This document shows positions 47,047 through 56,238 of a stretch of DNA of 64,000 nucleotides, piece by piece; within the stretch, counting starts at the first letter, position 1; each line of letters starts with the position of its first letter. A program made the position numbers and the translations under genes. The stretch is taken from positions 62,001 to 126,000 of the forward strand of contig NZ_JAUSBV010000010.1 of NCBI RefSeq assembly GCF_030651915.1, in the 5' to 3' direction. The notes beneath the pieces were generated by a model. That model did no database searches, was not told the DNA's origin, and saw only the letters and a program-made list of their open reading frames with translations. This DNA is from Parvibaculum sp. (lineage in GTDB: Bacteria; Pseudomonadota; Alphaproteobacteria; Parvibaculales; Parvibaculaceae).

Positions 47047-48272
47047 TGCGGCGCGTCGTTGTAACAGGTATGGCTGGAGTAACACCGCTTGGTGCGGACT
47101 GGAGCGATATTCGTGCCGCGATGGGAGAGGGGCGTACGGGCGTCAGATATATCGAAGCTTGGGACAGGCTTGGCGATTTGAGAACGCGGCTTGGTGCGCC
47201 AGCGACATATTTTGAGCATGAGAAGATTTTCCCACGCAAAAAGATGCGCTCCATGGGGCGGGTTGCGATACTTGCTGTGCGTTCGGCGGAGCGAGCGCTT
47301 GCGGCTGCGGGTCTTACAGATGATCCTGTCCTCACATCCGGCCGTGCCGGTGTCGCCTTCGGGTCGTCTTACGGTTCTACCGAGTCTACCAAAGGTTTTG
47401 TCCATTTCATGGATTCGGGAGAGGCGACAGGCCTCAGCGCGATGAGCTACATTAAAATGATGAGCCATACGGCTGCCATTAATATTGGTATCTTCTTCGG
47501 GCTACAGGGACGCATCATCACGACGTCGTCGGCATGCACGTCGGGTTCGCAAGCGATCGGATATTCCTGTGAGGCCATTCGATATGGACACGCCGACGTA
47601 ATGATCGCAGGTGGCGCGGAAGAATTGTGTCCTACCATGGCCATCGTTTTCGACACCCTTTTTGCGACCAGCTGTCGCAACGATGCACCTCATACCGCGC
47701 CGTGCCCCTATGACCGAGACCGCGATGGCCTCGTGATTGGCGAGGGCGCTGCCGCACTCATTCTCGAAGAGCGTGAGCATGCGTTGGCGCGTGGAGCAAC
47801 CATCTATGCCGAGATTGTAGGTTTTGGCACGAACATGGACGGTTCGCATGTCACCGACCCAAAATCCGAAACCATGGCGCGAGCCTTGCAGCTTGCGCTT
47901 GATGATTCGGGTTTGTCTGCGGACACTATTGCGTTCGTCAGCGGGCATGGAACAGCGACGCTTCAGGGCGATGTCGCAGAGACGATTGCTACGGCCAGTG
48001 TCCTCAGATCCTCTACCCCAATCCATTCGCTGAAGGGCTATTTCGGTCACACACTCGGTGCGTGCGGTGCCATTGAAGCATGGCTTGCTATTGAAATGAT
48101 GCGCGATGGACATTTCGCTCCAAACATCAATCTCCGCAACGTTGACGAAAATTGTGGCGAGCTCGACTATATCGTTGATGGTTTTCGTCAGATCGATGCT
48201 GAATTCGTAATGTCCAACAATTTCGCTTTTGGCGGAGTCAACACCTCATTGATCTTCAAGCATTATGCTTGA
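47046..48272 (+). CDS. apeR: aryl polyene ketosynthase (ApeR-like)
   Basis: A ketosynthase of 408 residues with cysteine in TSSACTSGSQA and histidines in SGHGTATLQGD and KGYFGHTLGA, so it is catalytically complete. In the studied cluster ApeR is a homodimer that performs the first condensation. It is the last gene of the operon; the start is ATG at 47046 (TGATG overlap). Confidence 0.92.
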   Translation: MRRVVVTGMAGVTPLGADWSDIRAAMGEGRTGVRYIEAWDRLGDLRTRLGAPATYFEHEKIFPRKKMRSMGRVAILAVRSAERALAAAGLTDDPVLTSGRAGVAFGSSYGSTESTKGFVHFMDSGEATGLSAMSYIKMMSHTAAINIGIFFGLQGRIITTSSACTSGSQAIGYSCEAIRYGHADVMIAGGAEELCPTMAIVFDTLFATSCRNDAPHTAPCPYDRDRDGLVIGEGAAALILEEREHALARGATIYAEIVGFGTNMDGSHVTDPKSETMARALQLALDDSGLSADTIAFVSGHGTATLQGDVAETIATASVLRSSTPIHSLKGYFGHTLGACGAIEAWLAIEMMRDGHFAPNINLRNVDENCGELDYIVDGFRQIDAEFVMSNNFAFGGVNTSLIFKHYA

Positions 48273-48356
48273 TAGGCTTCAGAAGATGTGTGCTGCCGGT
48301 TTCACGGCCGACAACCGGCGAATCTACGGAACGATGCTTTTCAGTTTCTCGCATTG

Positions 48357-48998
48357 ATGTTGATGACCATGACTCATCTGCACCTGCTGATGTCTCTTCA
48401 ACTCGTTGGCATAGCGGCATTCTCTGTGTCCGGAGCGCTGGTCGCCGGCGAACGGCAGATGGACTGGTTCGGCGTCATGGTGCTTGGCATTATTGTGGCC
48501 GTTGGCGGGGGCACGCTGCGCGATTTTCTGCTCGACGCCCCGGTCTTTTGGATTGCCCAATCCTGGTATGTCGCGGTGGCTGCTGCTGCAGCATTGGCCA
48601 CAATCCCCGTTGCACGCTGGGCGCAGAAGGCACGCCGTCCGGTTGCGATTGCCGATGCCGTGGGACTGGCAGTGTTCGTCGCGCTTGGAACGCGCAAGGC
48701 GCTCGAAATGGACACGTCCGCCTTTGTTGCGGTGATTATGGGCGTTGTGACCGGCATCGCCGGTGGCGTCATCCGCGACGTCCTTGCAAACCGCACGCCG
48801 ATCATTCTCAAAAAGGAAGTCTATGCGCTGGCGGCACTCACGGGGGCAATCCTTTATGTCTTTGCCGACGGTTATGGCGTCGATCCGGCTTTTAGTCTGT
48901 GGAGCTCGATTGCGGCGGTGCTGGTTATCCGGCTTCTGGCTATCTTTTACGACTGGTCGATCCCGACCTTGAAGATCGACCCGGACGAAGGCGGCTAG
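48357..48998 (+). CDS. TRIC family cation channel (UPF0126)
   Basis: A 213-residue membrane protein with seven hydrophobic helices in two repeats. The paired glycine motifs GGGTLRDFLLD and AGGVIRDVLAN are the TRIC signature. It conducts monovalent cations, mainly potassium, in the inner membrane. Several ATGs stand close together at the start (48357, 48363, 48369). GC rises again here, which marks the right edge of the ape region. Confidence 0.9.
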   Translation: MLMTMTHLHLLMSLQLVGIAAFSVSGALVAGERQMDWFGVMVLGIIVAVGGGTLRDFLLDAPVFWIAQSWYVAVAAAAALATIPVARWAQKARRPVAIADAVGLAVFVALGTRKALEMDTSAFVAVIMGVVTGIAGGVIRDVLANRTPIILKKEVYALAALTGAILYVFADGYGVDPAFSLWSSIAAVLVIRLLAIFYDWSIPTLKIDPDEGG

Positions 48999-49000
48999 CG

Positions 49001-49642
49001 ATGCGCACGAGGCGAGCGGGACCGTGTTTTTCGGTCGCGCGGATTGTGTGGTGCGTGATTCTCGTGTCGACGCTGTGGCCCGCTGGTGGCGTGTCCGCAG
49101 ACGCGCATCGCGTTTTCATTTCGAGCAATGGATGGCATACCGGAATCGTCGTTGCGATCGCTGACATTCCCGAGGAAAGAATTCCCGAGGCGGCGGACTT
49201 TGCGGGGGCCGTCTATCTCGAGTTCGGCTGGGGCAATGCGGAATTCTACCCGACGCCCGATCCCGGCATCGGCGCAACGTTGCGCGCGGCGCTTCCCGGA
49301 CCGGCCGTCGTCCATGTTGCGCCGCTCGATGCGCCACCGGGCGAGGCATTCATCGATGTCGAGGAGATTGCGCTGTTGCTGAGCGCCGGGGAATTCCGAC
49401 GGCTGATCGACTACCTGCACGAAAGCTTCGAGCGAGAAGGGGAGCGCCGCGTCTGGCCGAGCGCGCGCGGGCTTTACCGCTTCAGCATGTTCTACCCGGC
49501 GACCGGCCGGTTTCATCTATTCAATACCTGCAACACATGGACGGCGCGCGGCCTTGCGGCGGCGGGCCTCGATATTCGCACGGCCGGCACGCAGCGCGCG
49601 GAGGACCTGATGCGGCAATTGCGCGATCTCAGGACGGAGTGA
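49001..49642 (+). CDS. DUF2459 exported protein
   Basis: A 213-residue protein with an N-terminal membrane or signal segment (IVWCVILVSTLWPAGGVSA), then SSNGWHTGIVV, EFGWGNAEFYPTPDP and a late FNTCNTWTARGLAAAG. These are the DUF2459 (TIGR02117) motifs. The order of His, Asn and Cys resembles a cysteine peptidase, but activity is not shown. It starts 2 bp behind the TRIC gene. Confidence 0.85.
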   Translation: MRTRRAGPCFSVARIVWCVILVSTLWPAGGVSADAHRVFISSNGWHTGIVVAIADIPEERIPEAADFAGAVYLEFGWGNAEFYPTPDPGIGATLRAALPGPAVVHVAPLDAPPGEAFIDVEEIALLLSAGEFRRLIDYLHESFEREGERRVWPSARGLYRFSMFYPATGRFHLFNTCNTWTARGLAAAGLDIRTAGTQRAEDLMRQLRDLRTE

Positions 49643-49694
49643 CGCGGCCGCCTTTCGCGCCTAAGCTTTTGCTAAACAAAACGGGAGGGCGGTT

Positions 49695-50549
49695 GTGAGC
49701 AAGTGGCAGGTTGGTGCGGTGACGATCACCAAGGTGGTCGAGGTGGAGGCAACGGGTGGGACCAGGTTTATCCTGCCGCAGGCGACACCGGAGGCGGTCG
49801 CGCCCTATGACTGGATGAAGCCGCATTTCGTCGATGAAAACGGCAGGCTTCGCATGAGCGTTCATGCGCTTATTGTCGAGACACCGTCGCGGCGGATCGT
49901 CGTCGATACCTGTCTTGGTAATGACAAAGAAGGCCGCGGCGTCCCCGGCTGGAACAAGCTGCAAGGACCTTTTCTCGAGAACATGGCCAAGGCCGGCTAT
50001 GCCCGCGAGAGTATCGACACAGTGATGTGTACGCATCTTCATGTCGATCACGTGGGCTGGAATACGATGCTGGTGGACGGAAAGTGGGTGCCGACATTCC
50101 CGAATGCGCGCTACCTGATGGCGCGTAGCGAGTTCGACTATTGGCAGTCAGAAGGCGATAATGCCGAACAGCGAGCTGTTTTCTCGGATTCGGTGCAACC
50201 GGTTTTCGATGCTGGGCTTGTCGACCTTGTCGACACAGATCATCGAATTTGCGATGAAGTATGCCTTGTGCCGACTGTCGGACATACGCCGGGACATGTC
50301 AGCGTACGCATATCGTCGGAAGGTGAGGAGGCGCTGATCACCGGCGATTTCATCCACCATCCTTGTCAGATGGCGCGACTCGACTGGGCGGCAACTGTTG
50401 ACTACGACCCTGTGCAATCGACGAAAACGAGACACGAGATGTTTTCGAATCTCGCCGGTTCAGGGGTGCTCGTTATCGGTACACATTTCGCGACACCGAC
50501 GGCCGGACATATAGAGCGCGACGGCGATGCGTTTCGTCTCGATGTGTGA
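49695..50549 (+). CDS. metallo-beta-lactamase fold hydrolase
   Basis: A 284-residue cytosolic protein with the binuclear zinc motif THLHVDHVGW, later ligands in GHTPGHV and GDFIHHP, and a final histidine in GTHFATPTAGH. It is close to the quorum-quenching and N-acyl homoserine lactonase-like group, but the substrate is unknown. Start GTG at 49695 with GGGAGG in front. It follows DUF2459 by 52 bp. Confidence 0.88.
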   Translation: MSKWQVGAVTITKVVEVEATGGTRFILPQATPEAVAPYDWMKPHFVDENGRLRMSVHALIVETPSRRIVVDTCLGNDKEGRGVPGWNKLQGPFLENMAKAGYARESIDTVMCTHLHVDHVGWNTMLVDGKWVPTFPNARYLMARSEFDYWQSEGDNAEQRAVFSDSVQPVFDAGLVDLVDTDHRICDEVCLVPTVGHTPGHVSVRISSEGEEALITGDFIHHPCQMARLDWAATVDYDPVQSTKTRHEMFSNLAGSGVLVIGTHFATPTAGHIERDGDAFRLDV

Positions 50550-50924
50550 CATCGCCTGATTGCTAGCGTATTAGTGCGCGGATATCGGGTGATTTTGGTG
50601 TATTTGACGCTTGCGGGTTGATCCATGCGGCGTGCTTTGTTAGCTTGCGGTTGCTGAGTGGGCTTATTTGTGTCGCGCAACTTCTTGTGCAGCACACGTC
50701 CCCAGTCGCTTCCCTGCGGCATCTGTCGCTTTCGTCGTACGATCTTTCGTCGGCTTCTGTGGGATGCGGTCCGTTTTCGCGCGTCTTGCGCGACTGAATT
50801 TTGCGGGCAACAGAAACAGTTTTCATAGGCGCCGGCCACAAATTGACCCGGAGCCGTTTGTGCGTCTGGCGGCAGCGGAAACGCGCGTGCGCGGTGCACT
50901 TTTCATTTTCCGAAGGATAACCCG
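50550..50924 (+). other. 375-bp leader or promoter region with no gene
   Basis: No protein frame here is convincing and no known riboswitch fold was recognised. The sequence is mixed in composition with several short inverted repeats. It lies directly ahead of the betaine pathway genes, so an osmotic promoter or a regulated 5' leader is likely but unproved. Confidence 0.4.
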
Positions 50925-51723
<799 letters not shown>

Positions 51724-51737
<14 letters not shown>

Positions 51738-52563
51738 ATCGGCCGCGGTGGAGCAGGCGGAGGCCTATTACGACAGCCCGGATGCGGACGCATTTTACTT
51801 TCACGTGTGGGGTGGCGAAGACATCCATATCGGCATGTACGAGAACGACGACGAGCCGATCGTCGCGGCGAGCCATCGTAACGACGAAACACTGGCGTCG
51901 ATGCTGAAGGAGTTGGGGCCGAAGCATCGTGTGCTCGACATCGGCGCGGGATATGGGGGTGCGGCGCGGCATCTGGCGAAGACGCGAGGATGTCACGTGA
52001 CATGTGTCAACATCAGTGAAACGCAGAACCGGCTCAACCGCGAGCTGACGCGCAAAGCGGGCCTCGACGCACTGATCGACGTGCAGTACGGCGACTTCGA
52101 GAATATTCCTGCCGCCGCCGGAAACTTTGATTTCGTGTGGTCGCAAGATGCGATTCTTCACAGTGGCAACCGGCGGCGCGTTCTCGACGAAGTGACGCGT
52201 GTGCTGAAGCCAGGTGGGCAGTTTATCTTCACCGACCCGATGCAGGCCGATGACTGCCCGGATGGCGTGTTGCAGCCGATCCTCGACCGCATTCATCTTG
52301 AAACACTTGCCAGCTTTGGCTTCTACGAGAAGGAGCTTGTGGCGCGCGGATTCGAGAAGGTCGAGGTCAGGGAGATGACGCATCAGCTTCGCCGGCACTA
52401 TGCGCGGGTTGCTCGTGAATTGACCGACGGCTACGACCATCTCTCGAACATTGCCTCCCGCGACTATCTCGACAACATGATCAAGGGCCTCGGCCATTGG
52501 GTGAACGGCGCCGACAAGGGCTATCTCGCCTGGGGCGTCATGCATTACCGCTTGGCAAAATAG
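51724..52563 (+). CDS. sarcosine/dimethylglycine N-methyltransferase
   Basis: A 279-residue methyltransferase completing the route to glycine betaine. It has AYYDSPDADAFYFHVWGGEDIHIG at the start (broken here for length: the YYDS and GGEDIHIG parts are the SDMT signature), the SAM motif VLDIGAGYGGAA, and SQDAILHSG. Together with the preceding gene it lets the cell make the compatible solute from glycine and SAM without choline. Confidence 0.92.
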
Positions 52564-52617
52564 AGCGGCGGGCATAGGCTTGCTGCCGCCGGATATTCCC
52601 GGTGCGAGGACAGAGCG

Positions 52618-52662
52618 ATGATCGAACCGACCCGCGTCAACAGCGTGTGGTGGACCACCTAG
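52618..52662 (+). CDS. Trp leader peptide (TrpL-like, MIEPTRVNSVWWTT)
   Basis: A 14-codon frame with GAGGA seven bases ahead of the ATG. It carries two tandem tryptophan codons (52648-52653) just before the stop TAG, the layout of the trpE leader peptides of rhizobia. Ribosome stalling at these codons would control the attenuator that follows. No trpE lies within the window. Confidence 0.8.
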   Translation: MIEPTRVNSVWWTT

Positions 52663-52729
52663 AGGGTGGCCCCGTTTCGTCGTCTGTTGTTTGACCCGGA
52701 CAAGGCCGCCCCACTGGAGGCGGCCTTTT
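52645..52729 (+). promoter_or_regulatory. tryptophan attenuator (regions 1-4 with terminator)
   Basis: All three alternative stems can be drawn. Stem 1:2 pairs GGACCACC (52652) with GGTGGCCC (52665), one mismatch. The antiterminator 2:3 pairs GGGTGGCC (52664) with GGCCGCCC (52704), one G-U. The terminator 3:4 pairs AAGGCCGCC (52702) with GGCGGCCTT (52719) and ends in TTTT. The downstream gene is a methyltransferase, not trpE. Confidence 0.8.
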
Positions 52730-52792
52730 CGTTGCGACTTTTCCATCGAAGGCGCCTCCCGGATGCGGTTCCGGATTTTCGAGGAACTGGAG

Positions 52793-53530
52793 ATGATCAA
52801 GGAAACACAGCGTATTTCATTGCCGGAGTTCGATCTCGGCGGTGTCGTGCCTTGGGGGCGGCGTCTGGCCGAATACCAAGCGTTTTTCGCGCTCGACGAC
52901 ATGGACGGCGGCGGGCCGGTGCTGGACGCGGGCGGCGGGCCGGTGCTGGACGCGGGCGGCGGGCCTTCCTCTTTTGCGGCGGAGGTTGCGTCGGCCGGGG
53001 TGCGGGTCGTCGCCGTCGACCCGATTTATCGTTTTCCGGGCGAGGCAATCGCCGCGCGTTTCGAGCAGACGGCGGTTGCCATGCGCGAGGGCATGGCGCG
53101 CGCAGCCGATCGCTTCAACTGGGGCCACTACGGGTCGGAGGAAGCGGTTCACCGGTTGCGGCGCGAGGCGCTGGCGCTGTTTCTCGCAGATTTCGAGGCG
53201 GGAAAGGCGGTGGGGCGCTATGTGCCGGCGGTGCTGCCCAACCTGCCGTTTGCCGATGGTGTGTTCAGGCTGGCGCTTTCATCCCACCTGCTCTTTCTCT
53301 ATGGCGACACGCTCGATTTCGATTTTCACGTGGCGGCGATGAAGGAGCTTCTGCGGGTTGCCGGCGAGGTTCGGGTTTTCCCGCTGTTCAACCTTGACGG
53401 ACGGCCATCGAGCCATTTGCCGGGGGTAATGCGGGCGATGGGCCAAGACGGTGTGCGCTGCGCGTTGCGGGAGGTGCCGTTCGAGTTTCAGAAGGGCGCG
53501 CGGCAGATGCTGGTGGCGTGGCGGGGGTGA
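52793..53530 (+). CDS. SAM-dependent methyltransferase-like protein with duplicated motif I
   Basis: A 245-residue Rossmann-fold protein. Motif I (VLDAGGGP) is present twice in tandem near residues 39-55 owing to a perfect 24-bp repeat; the rest, AVDPIYRFPG, PNLPFADGVFRLALSSHLLFLYGD, and ELLRVAGEVRVFPLFNLDG, is normal for a small methyltransferase. The duplication adds eight residues in the SAM-binding loop and may affect activity. Start at 52793 has GAGGA seven bases upstream. The substrate is unknown. It lies behind the Trp attenuator. Confidence 0.75.
   Translation: MIKETQRISLPEFDLGGVVPWGRRLAEYQAFFALDDMDGGGPVLDAGGGPVLDAGGGPSSFAAEVASAGVRVVAVDPIYRFPGEAIAARFEQTAVAMREGMARAADRFNWGHYGSEEAVHRLRREALALFLADFEAGKAVGRYVPAVLPNLPFADGVFRLALSSHLLFLYGDTLDFDFHVAAMKELLRVAGEVRVFPLFNLDGRPSSHLPGVMRAMGQDGVRCALREVPFEFQKGARQMLVAWRG
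52907..52954 (+). repeat. perfect 24-bp tandem duplication, in frame
   Basis: The unit GGCGGCGGGCCGGTGCTGGACGCG, given in two parts as GGCGGCGGGCCG and GTGCTGGACGCG, occurs twice without a mismatch and is followed by a third partial copy of 11 bases. It encodes GGGPVLDA twice. Identity of both copies points to a recent event or a slippage-prone locus. Confidence 0.93.
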
Positions 53531-53597
53531 CGCGCTAGGGCCTTCCTTCGGGTCCGGAAGCTGCGATAATCGGCGCTGCGGAAGGGATGATTATTTC

Positions 53598-55277
53598 ATG
53601 AGTATCGAAAGCGCGACCGGCCTTTTGGGCGGACTGGGGCTTTTCCTGGTCGGCATGTGGCTAATGACCGAGGGTTTGAAGGTCGCGGCCGGGCCGTCGC
53701 TGAAGCAGGTACTTGAAAGCTGGACCGATACACGGGTGAAGGGCCTTGCGGCGGGCTTCGCGTTGACGGCGCTTGTGCAGTCGTCGAGTGCGGTCACCGT
53801 GACGGCGATCGGATTTGTGAATGCAGGGATACTGACCCTCGGACACGCGGTCTGGGTCATTTTCGGCAGCGCCGTTGGCACGACGATGACAGGGTGGATC
53901 GTGTCCGCCGTCGGCTTCAATGTGGATATCAAATTTCTGGCACTGCCCGCCATAGGCATCGGGATGATCCTGCGCCTGACGGCGCCCGGCCGAAGTCGCG
54001 GTGCCATCGGCGAGGCAATTGCAGGTTTCGGCATCTTCTTCCTCGGCGTGTCGGTGTTGAAAGATTCGTTCGAGGGCATCGCTGCAGGCGTGCACATCGA
54101 ATCTTTGAGCGGTACGGGATTTTTCCACCTCCTGGCGTTTGTGCTGGCCGGTTTTGGCATTACGGCCATGGCGCAGTCGTCCAGCGCCTCGATTGCGGTG
54201 GCGCTCTCCGCGGTTTCCGGTGGGTTGATCGGACTTGAAACCGGCGCGGCAATGGTGATCGGCGCGAACATCGGTACGACCGTCACCGGCGTTCTGGCGG
54301 TGCTCAACGCAACATCGAATGCCAAGCGCGTTGCGGCAAGCCACTTCATTTTCAATTTCCTGTCGGCGATGATCGCGTTCCTGATCATGCCACTGTTTTT
54401 TGTTGCCCTTTCCTGGATGGAGGCAACCGGTTGGGCATTGCCCGGCCCGGCGATGACGCTGGCGATTTTTCACACGCTGTTCAATGTGCTGGGACTGCTG
54501 GTGGTCTGGGTATGGGCGGATCGACTGATCCTTTGGCTCAGGGGCAGATTTGTGTCGCAGGAGGAGAACGAGGCGCGGCCGCAGCATCTCGATCAGACGC
54601 TTGTGGACATGCCGGCGCTGGCGATCGAAAGCTTGATGATGGAAATGCGCAGGCTGGGACGAATCGTCCTGGAGGGCGGCTCCGCCTATCTGAAGGAGCC
54701 AGCGCGATATGAAATGACGCTACGCCGGCGGTTCGTTGTATTTGAGACACTCGCCGATGCCATTCGGGGATATGCGGCAGCGCTTTCAGAATCCCGGCTC
54801 TCCTCGGGCCTGCCGGACGCGCTCGCCCATCTGCTACGCACGCTTCAGCACTGCAATGCCATTGTTCACGAACTCAGAAATGTGACGTCGTTCGTCGCGA
54901 CCGAATCCCGGATGCCGTCGATTGTGCGGGAGCGGGTGGAGTCATACAGAAAGGCGCTGATCAACCTCATGAACGACGAGCGCCTCTTCGACGATCAGGT
55001 GGACGTCGAATGGTTGAACGTGCAAGGCAAGCAGTTCGAGGACAATTATCAGTCGACCAAACAATTCATTTTGTCGGCCGCATCACGAGGCGATCTCGAG
55101 TATCTCGCGTATCTCGATGATGCGATGCGCGAGGCCGATCTATTGCGCCGTATCGCACATCACGCCATCCGCTGGGCCGTGCGCTTCAAGGCCGCGCGCG
55201 ACGCTCTTGCCCTACGGGCCGGTTCGGCGACGACAGACGACGGCGCTGGACCTCAGGAGGCCGTGCGCAACGAGTGA
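53598..55277 (+). CDS. Na/Pi cotransporter family protein with PhoU-like tail
   Basis: Residues 1-310 form a membrane domain with the two inverted repeats marked by ALVQSSSAVTVTA and AMAQSSSASIAVAL; the QSSS motifs bind phosphate and sodium. Residues 360-540 form a helical PhoU-like cytosolic domain. Length 559 residues, as in the YjbB/NptA-like group. It likely exports or imports inorganic phosphate at the inner membrane. Confidence 0.92.
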   Translation: MSIESATGLLGGLGLFLVGMWLMTEGLKVAAGPSLKQVLESWTDTRVKGLAAGFALTALVQSSSAVTVTAIGFVNAGILTLGHAVWVIFGSAVGTTMTGWIVSAVGFNVDIKFLALPAIGIGMILRLTAPGRSRGAIGEAIAGFGIFFLGVSVLKDSFEGIAAGVHIESLSGTGFFHLLAFVLAGFGITAMAQSSSASIAVALSAVSGGLIGLETGAAMVIGANIGTTVTGVLAVLNATSNAKRVAASHFIFNFLSAMIAFLIMPLFFVALSWMEATGWALPGPAMTLAIFHTLFNVLGLLVVWVWADRLILWLRGRFVSQEENEARPQHLDQTLVDMPALAIESLMMEMRRLGRIVLEGGSAYLKEPARYEMTLRRRFVVFETLADAIRGYAAALSESRLSSGLPDALAHLLRTLQHCNAIVHELRNVTSFVATESRMPSIVRERVESYRKALINLMNDERLFDDQVDVEWLNVQGKQFEDNYQSTKQFILSAASRGDLEYLAYLDDAMREADLLRRIAHHAIRWAVRFKAARDALALRAGSATTDDGAGPQEAVRNE

Positions 55278-55283
55278 GTGGGT

Positions 55284-56162
55284 TCAGCCGACGTCGTTTT
55301 TCAAGAAGTCGTCGATAGCGGCCAACACCTCCGGCTCGTCGAGGAACGGCGCGTGGCCACGATCCTTGGCGACGACGGATTTCATGCCCGGGTGTTCGGC
55401 CGCCATACGTGCAACGATCTCGGCCGACAGCAGGTCAGAATTTTCGCCGCGCACAACCATGACCGGTTTTTGCGCCAGTGCCTTGAACTGGGGCCACAAG
55501 GTCGGCACCTCGCCTTTCGAGGCTTCGAGGCCCTTGCGCATCGCCGTGCCGATCTTCGCGTCGTAGTCGAGTTTCGGCGCGCCATTTTCCTCGGCGAAAG
55601 TGCGGCGCGCAAAAATGCGCCATTGTTCGGCCGTCAGGTTCGGGAATTCGCGTTCGTTCATCATGCGCAATTTAACGGCTGCTTCGTCCCATGTGGCGGG
55701 CGTTTCCATGGCGCCGACATAGCCTGCGATGCGTTCGATGCCCCTGGGGTCCACTTCCGGGCCGATGTCGTTCAGCACCGCGGCCTTGATGACATTGGGC
55801 CGGAAGGCGGCCATGAGCATGGTGACGAGGCCGCCGCGCGAGGTGCCGACGAAGACAGCCTGAGGAATGCCGGCCGCGCCCATCAAATCCAGTGTGTCCA
55901 TCATTTCGTGGACAGGTGTGTAGTCATCCCACTTGTCGCAGTATTGGGAGCGGCCGCGACCGCGGAAATCCGGACAAAGTACACGGTGACGCTTTGCAAG
56001 GTGAGTTGCCAGTGGCTGGAAGTCCTTCGAGTTGCGCGTCAGGCCTGGCAGGCAGACAACCGGCGTACCCTTGGCCGTACGCTCGCCATAGTCGAGCGCA
56101 AAGAGCTTGAGGCCGTCCTGGCTCGTGTAGAAAATTTCACGAATGGAAGGTGGCTTCGCCAT
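55284..56162 (-). CDS. alpha/beta hydrolase
   Basis: A 292-residue protein with the nucleophile elbow GTSRGG (serine), the oxyanion stretch CLPGLTRNSKDF, CPDFRGRGRS, and a final histidine in KDRGHAPFLDEP. It is probably a cytosolic esterase of unknown substrate. The start at 56162 has GGAG six bases ahead; the ATG at 56168 would add two residues. It lies 76 bp downstream of slt on the same strand. Confidence 0.88.
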   Translation of the reverse strand: MAKPPSIREIFYTSQDGLKLFALDYGERTAKGTPVVCLPGLTRNSKDFQPLATHLAKRHRVLCPDFRGRGRSQYCDKWDDYTPVHEMMDTLDLMGAAGIPQAVFVGTSRGGLVTMLMAAFRPNVIKAAVLNDIGPEVDPRGIERIAGYVGAMETPATWDEAAVKLRMMNEREFPNLTAEQWRIFARRTFAEENGAPKLDYDAKIGTAMRKGLEASKGEVPTLWPQFKALAQKPVMVVRGENSDLLSAEIVARMAAEHPGMKSVVAKDRGHAPFLDEPEVLAAIDDFLKNDVG

Positions 56163-56238
56163 GGTCATCTCCAGACCGAAATGTCGACGTGGGATATGGG
56201 TACGATGAACCGGCCCGGCAAGATGCAATGCAGCGGAT

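Noticed and set aside
31334-48300. att sites of an integrative element at tRNA-Ser
   Set aside because: No copy of the tRNA 3' end was seen at the right border and no integrase gene is present.
50550-50924. SAM, SAH or glycine riboswitch ahead of the betaine genes
   Set aside because: None of the conserved core sequences could be recognised; only short inverted repeats are visible.
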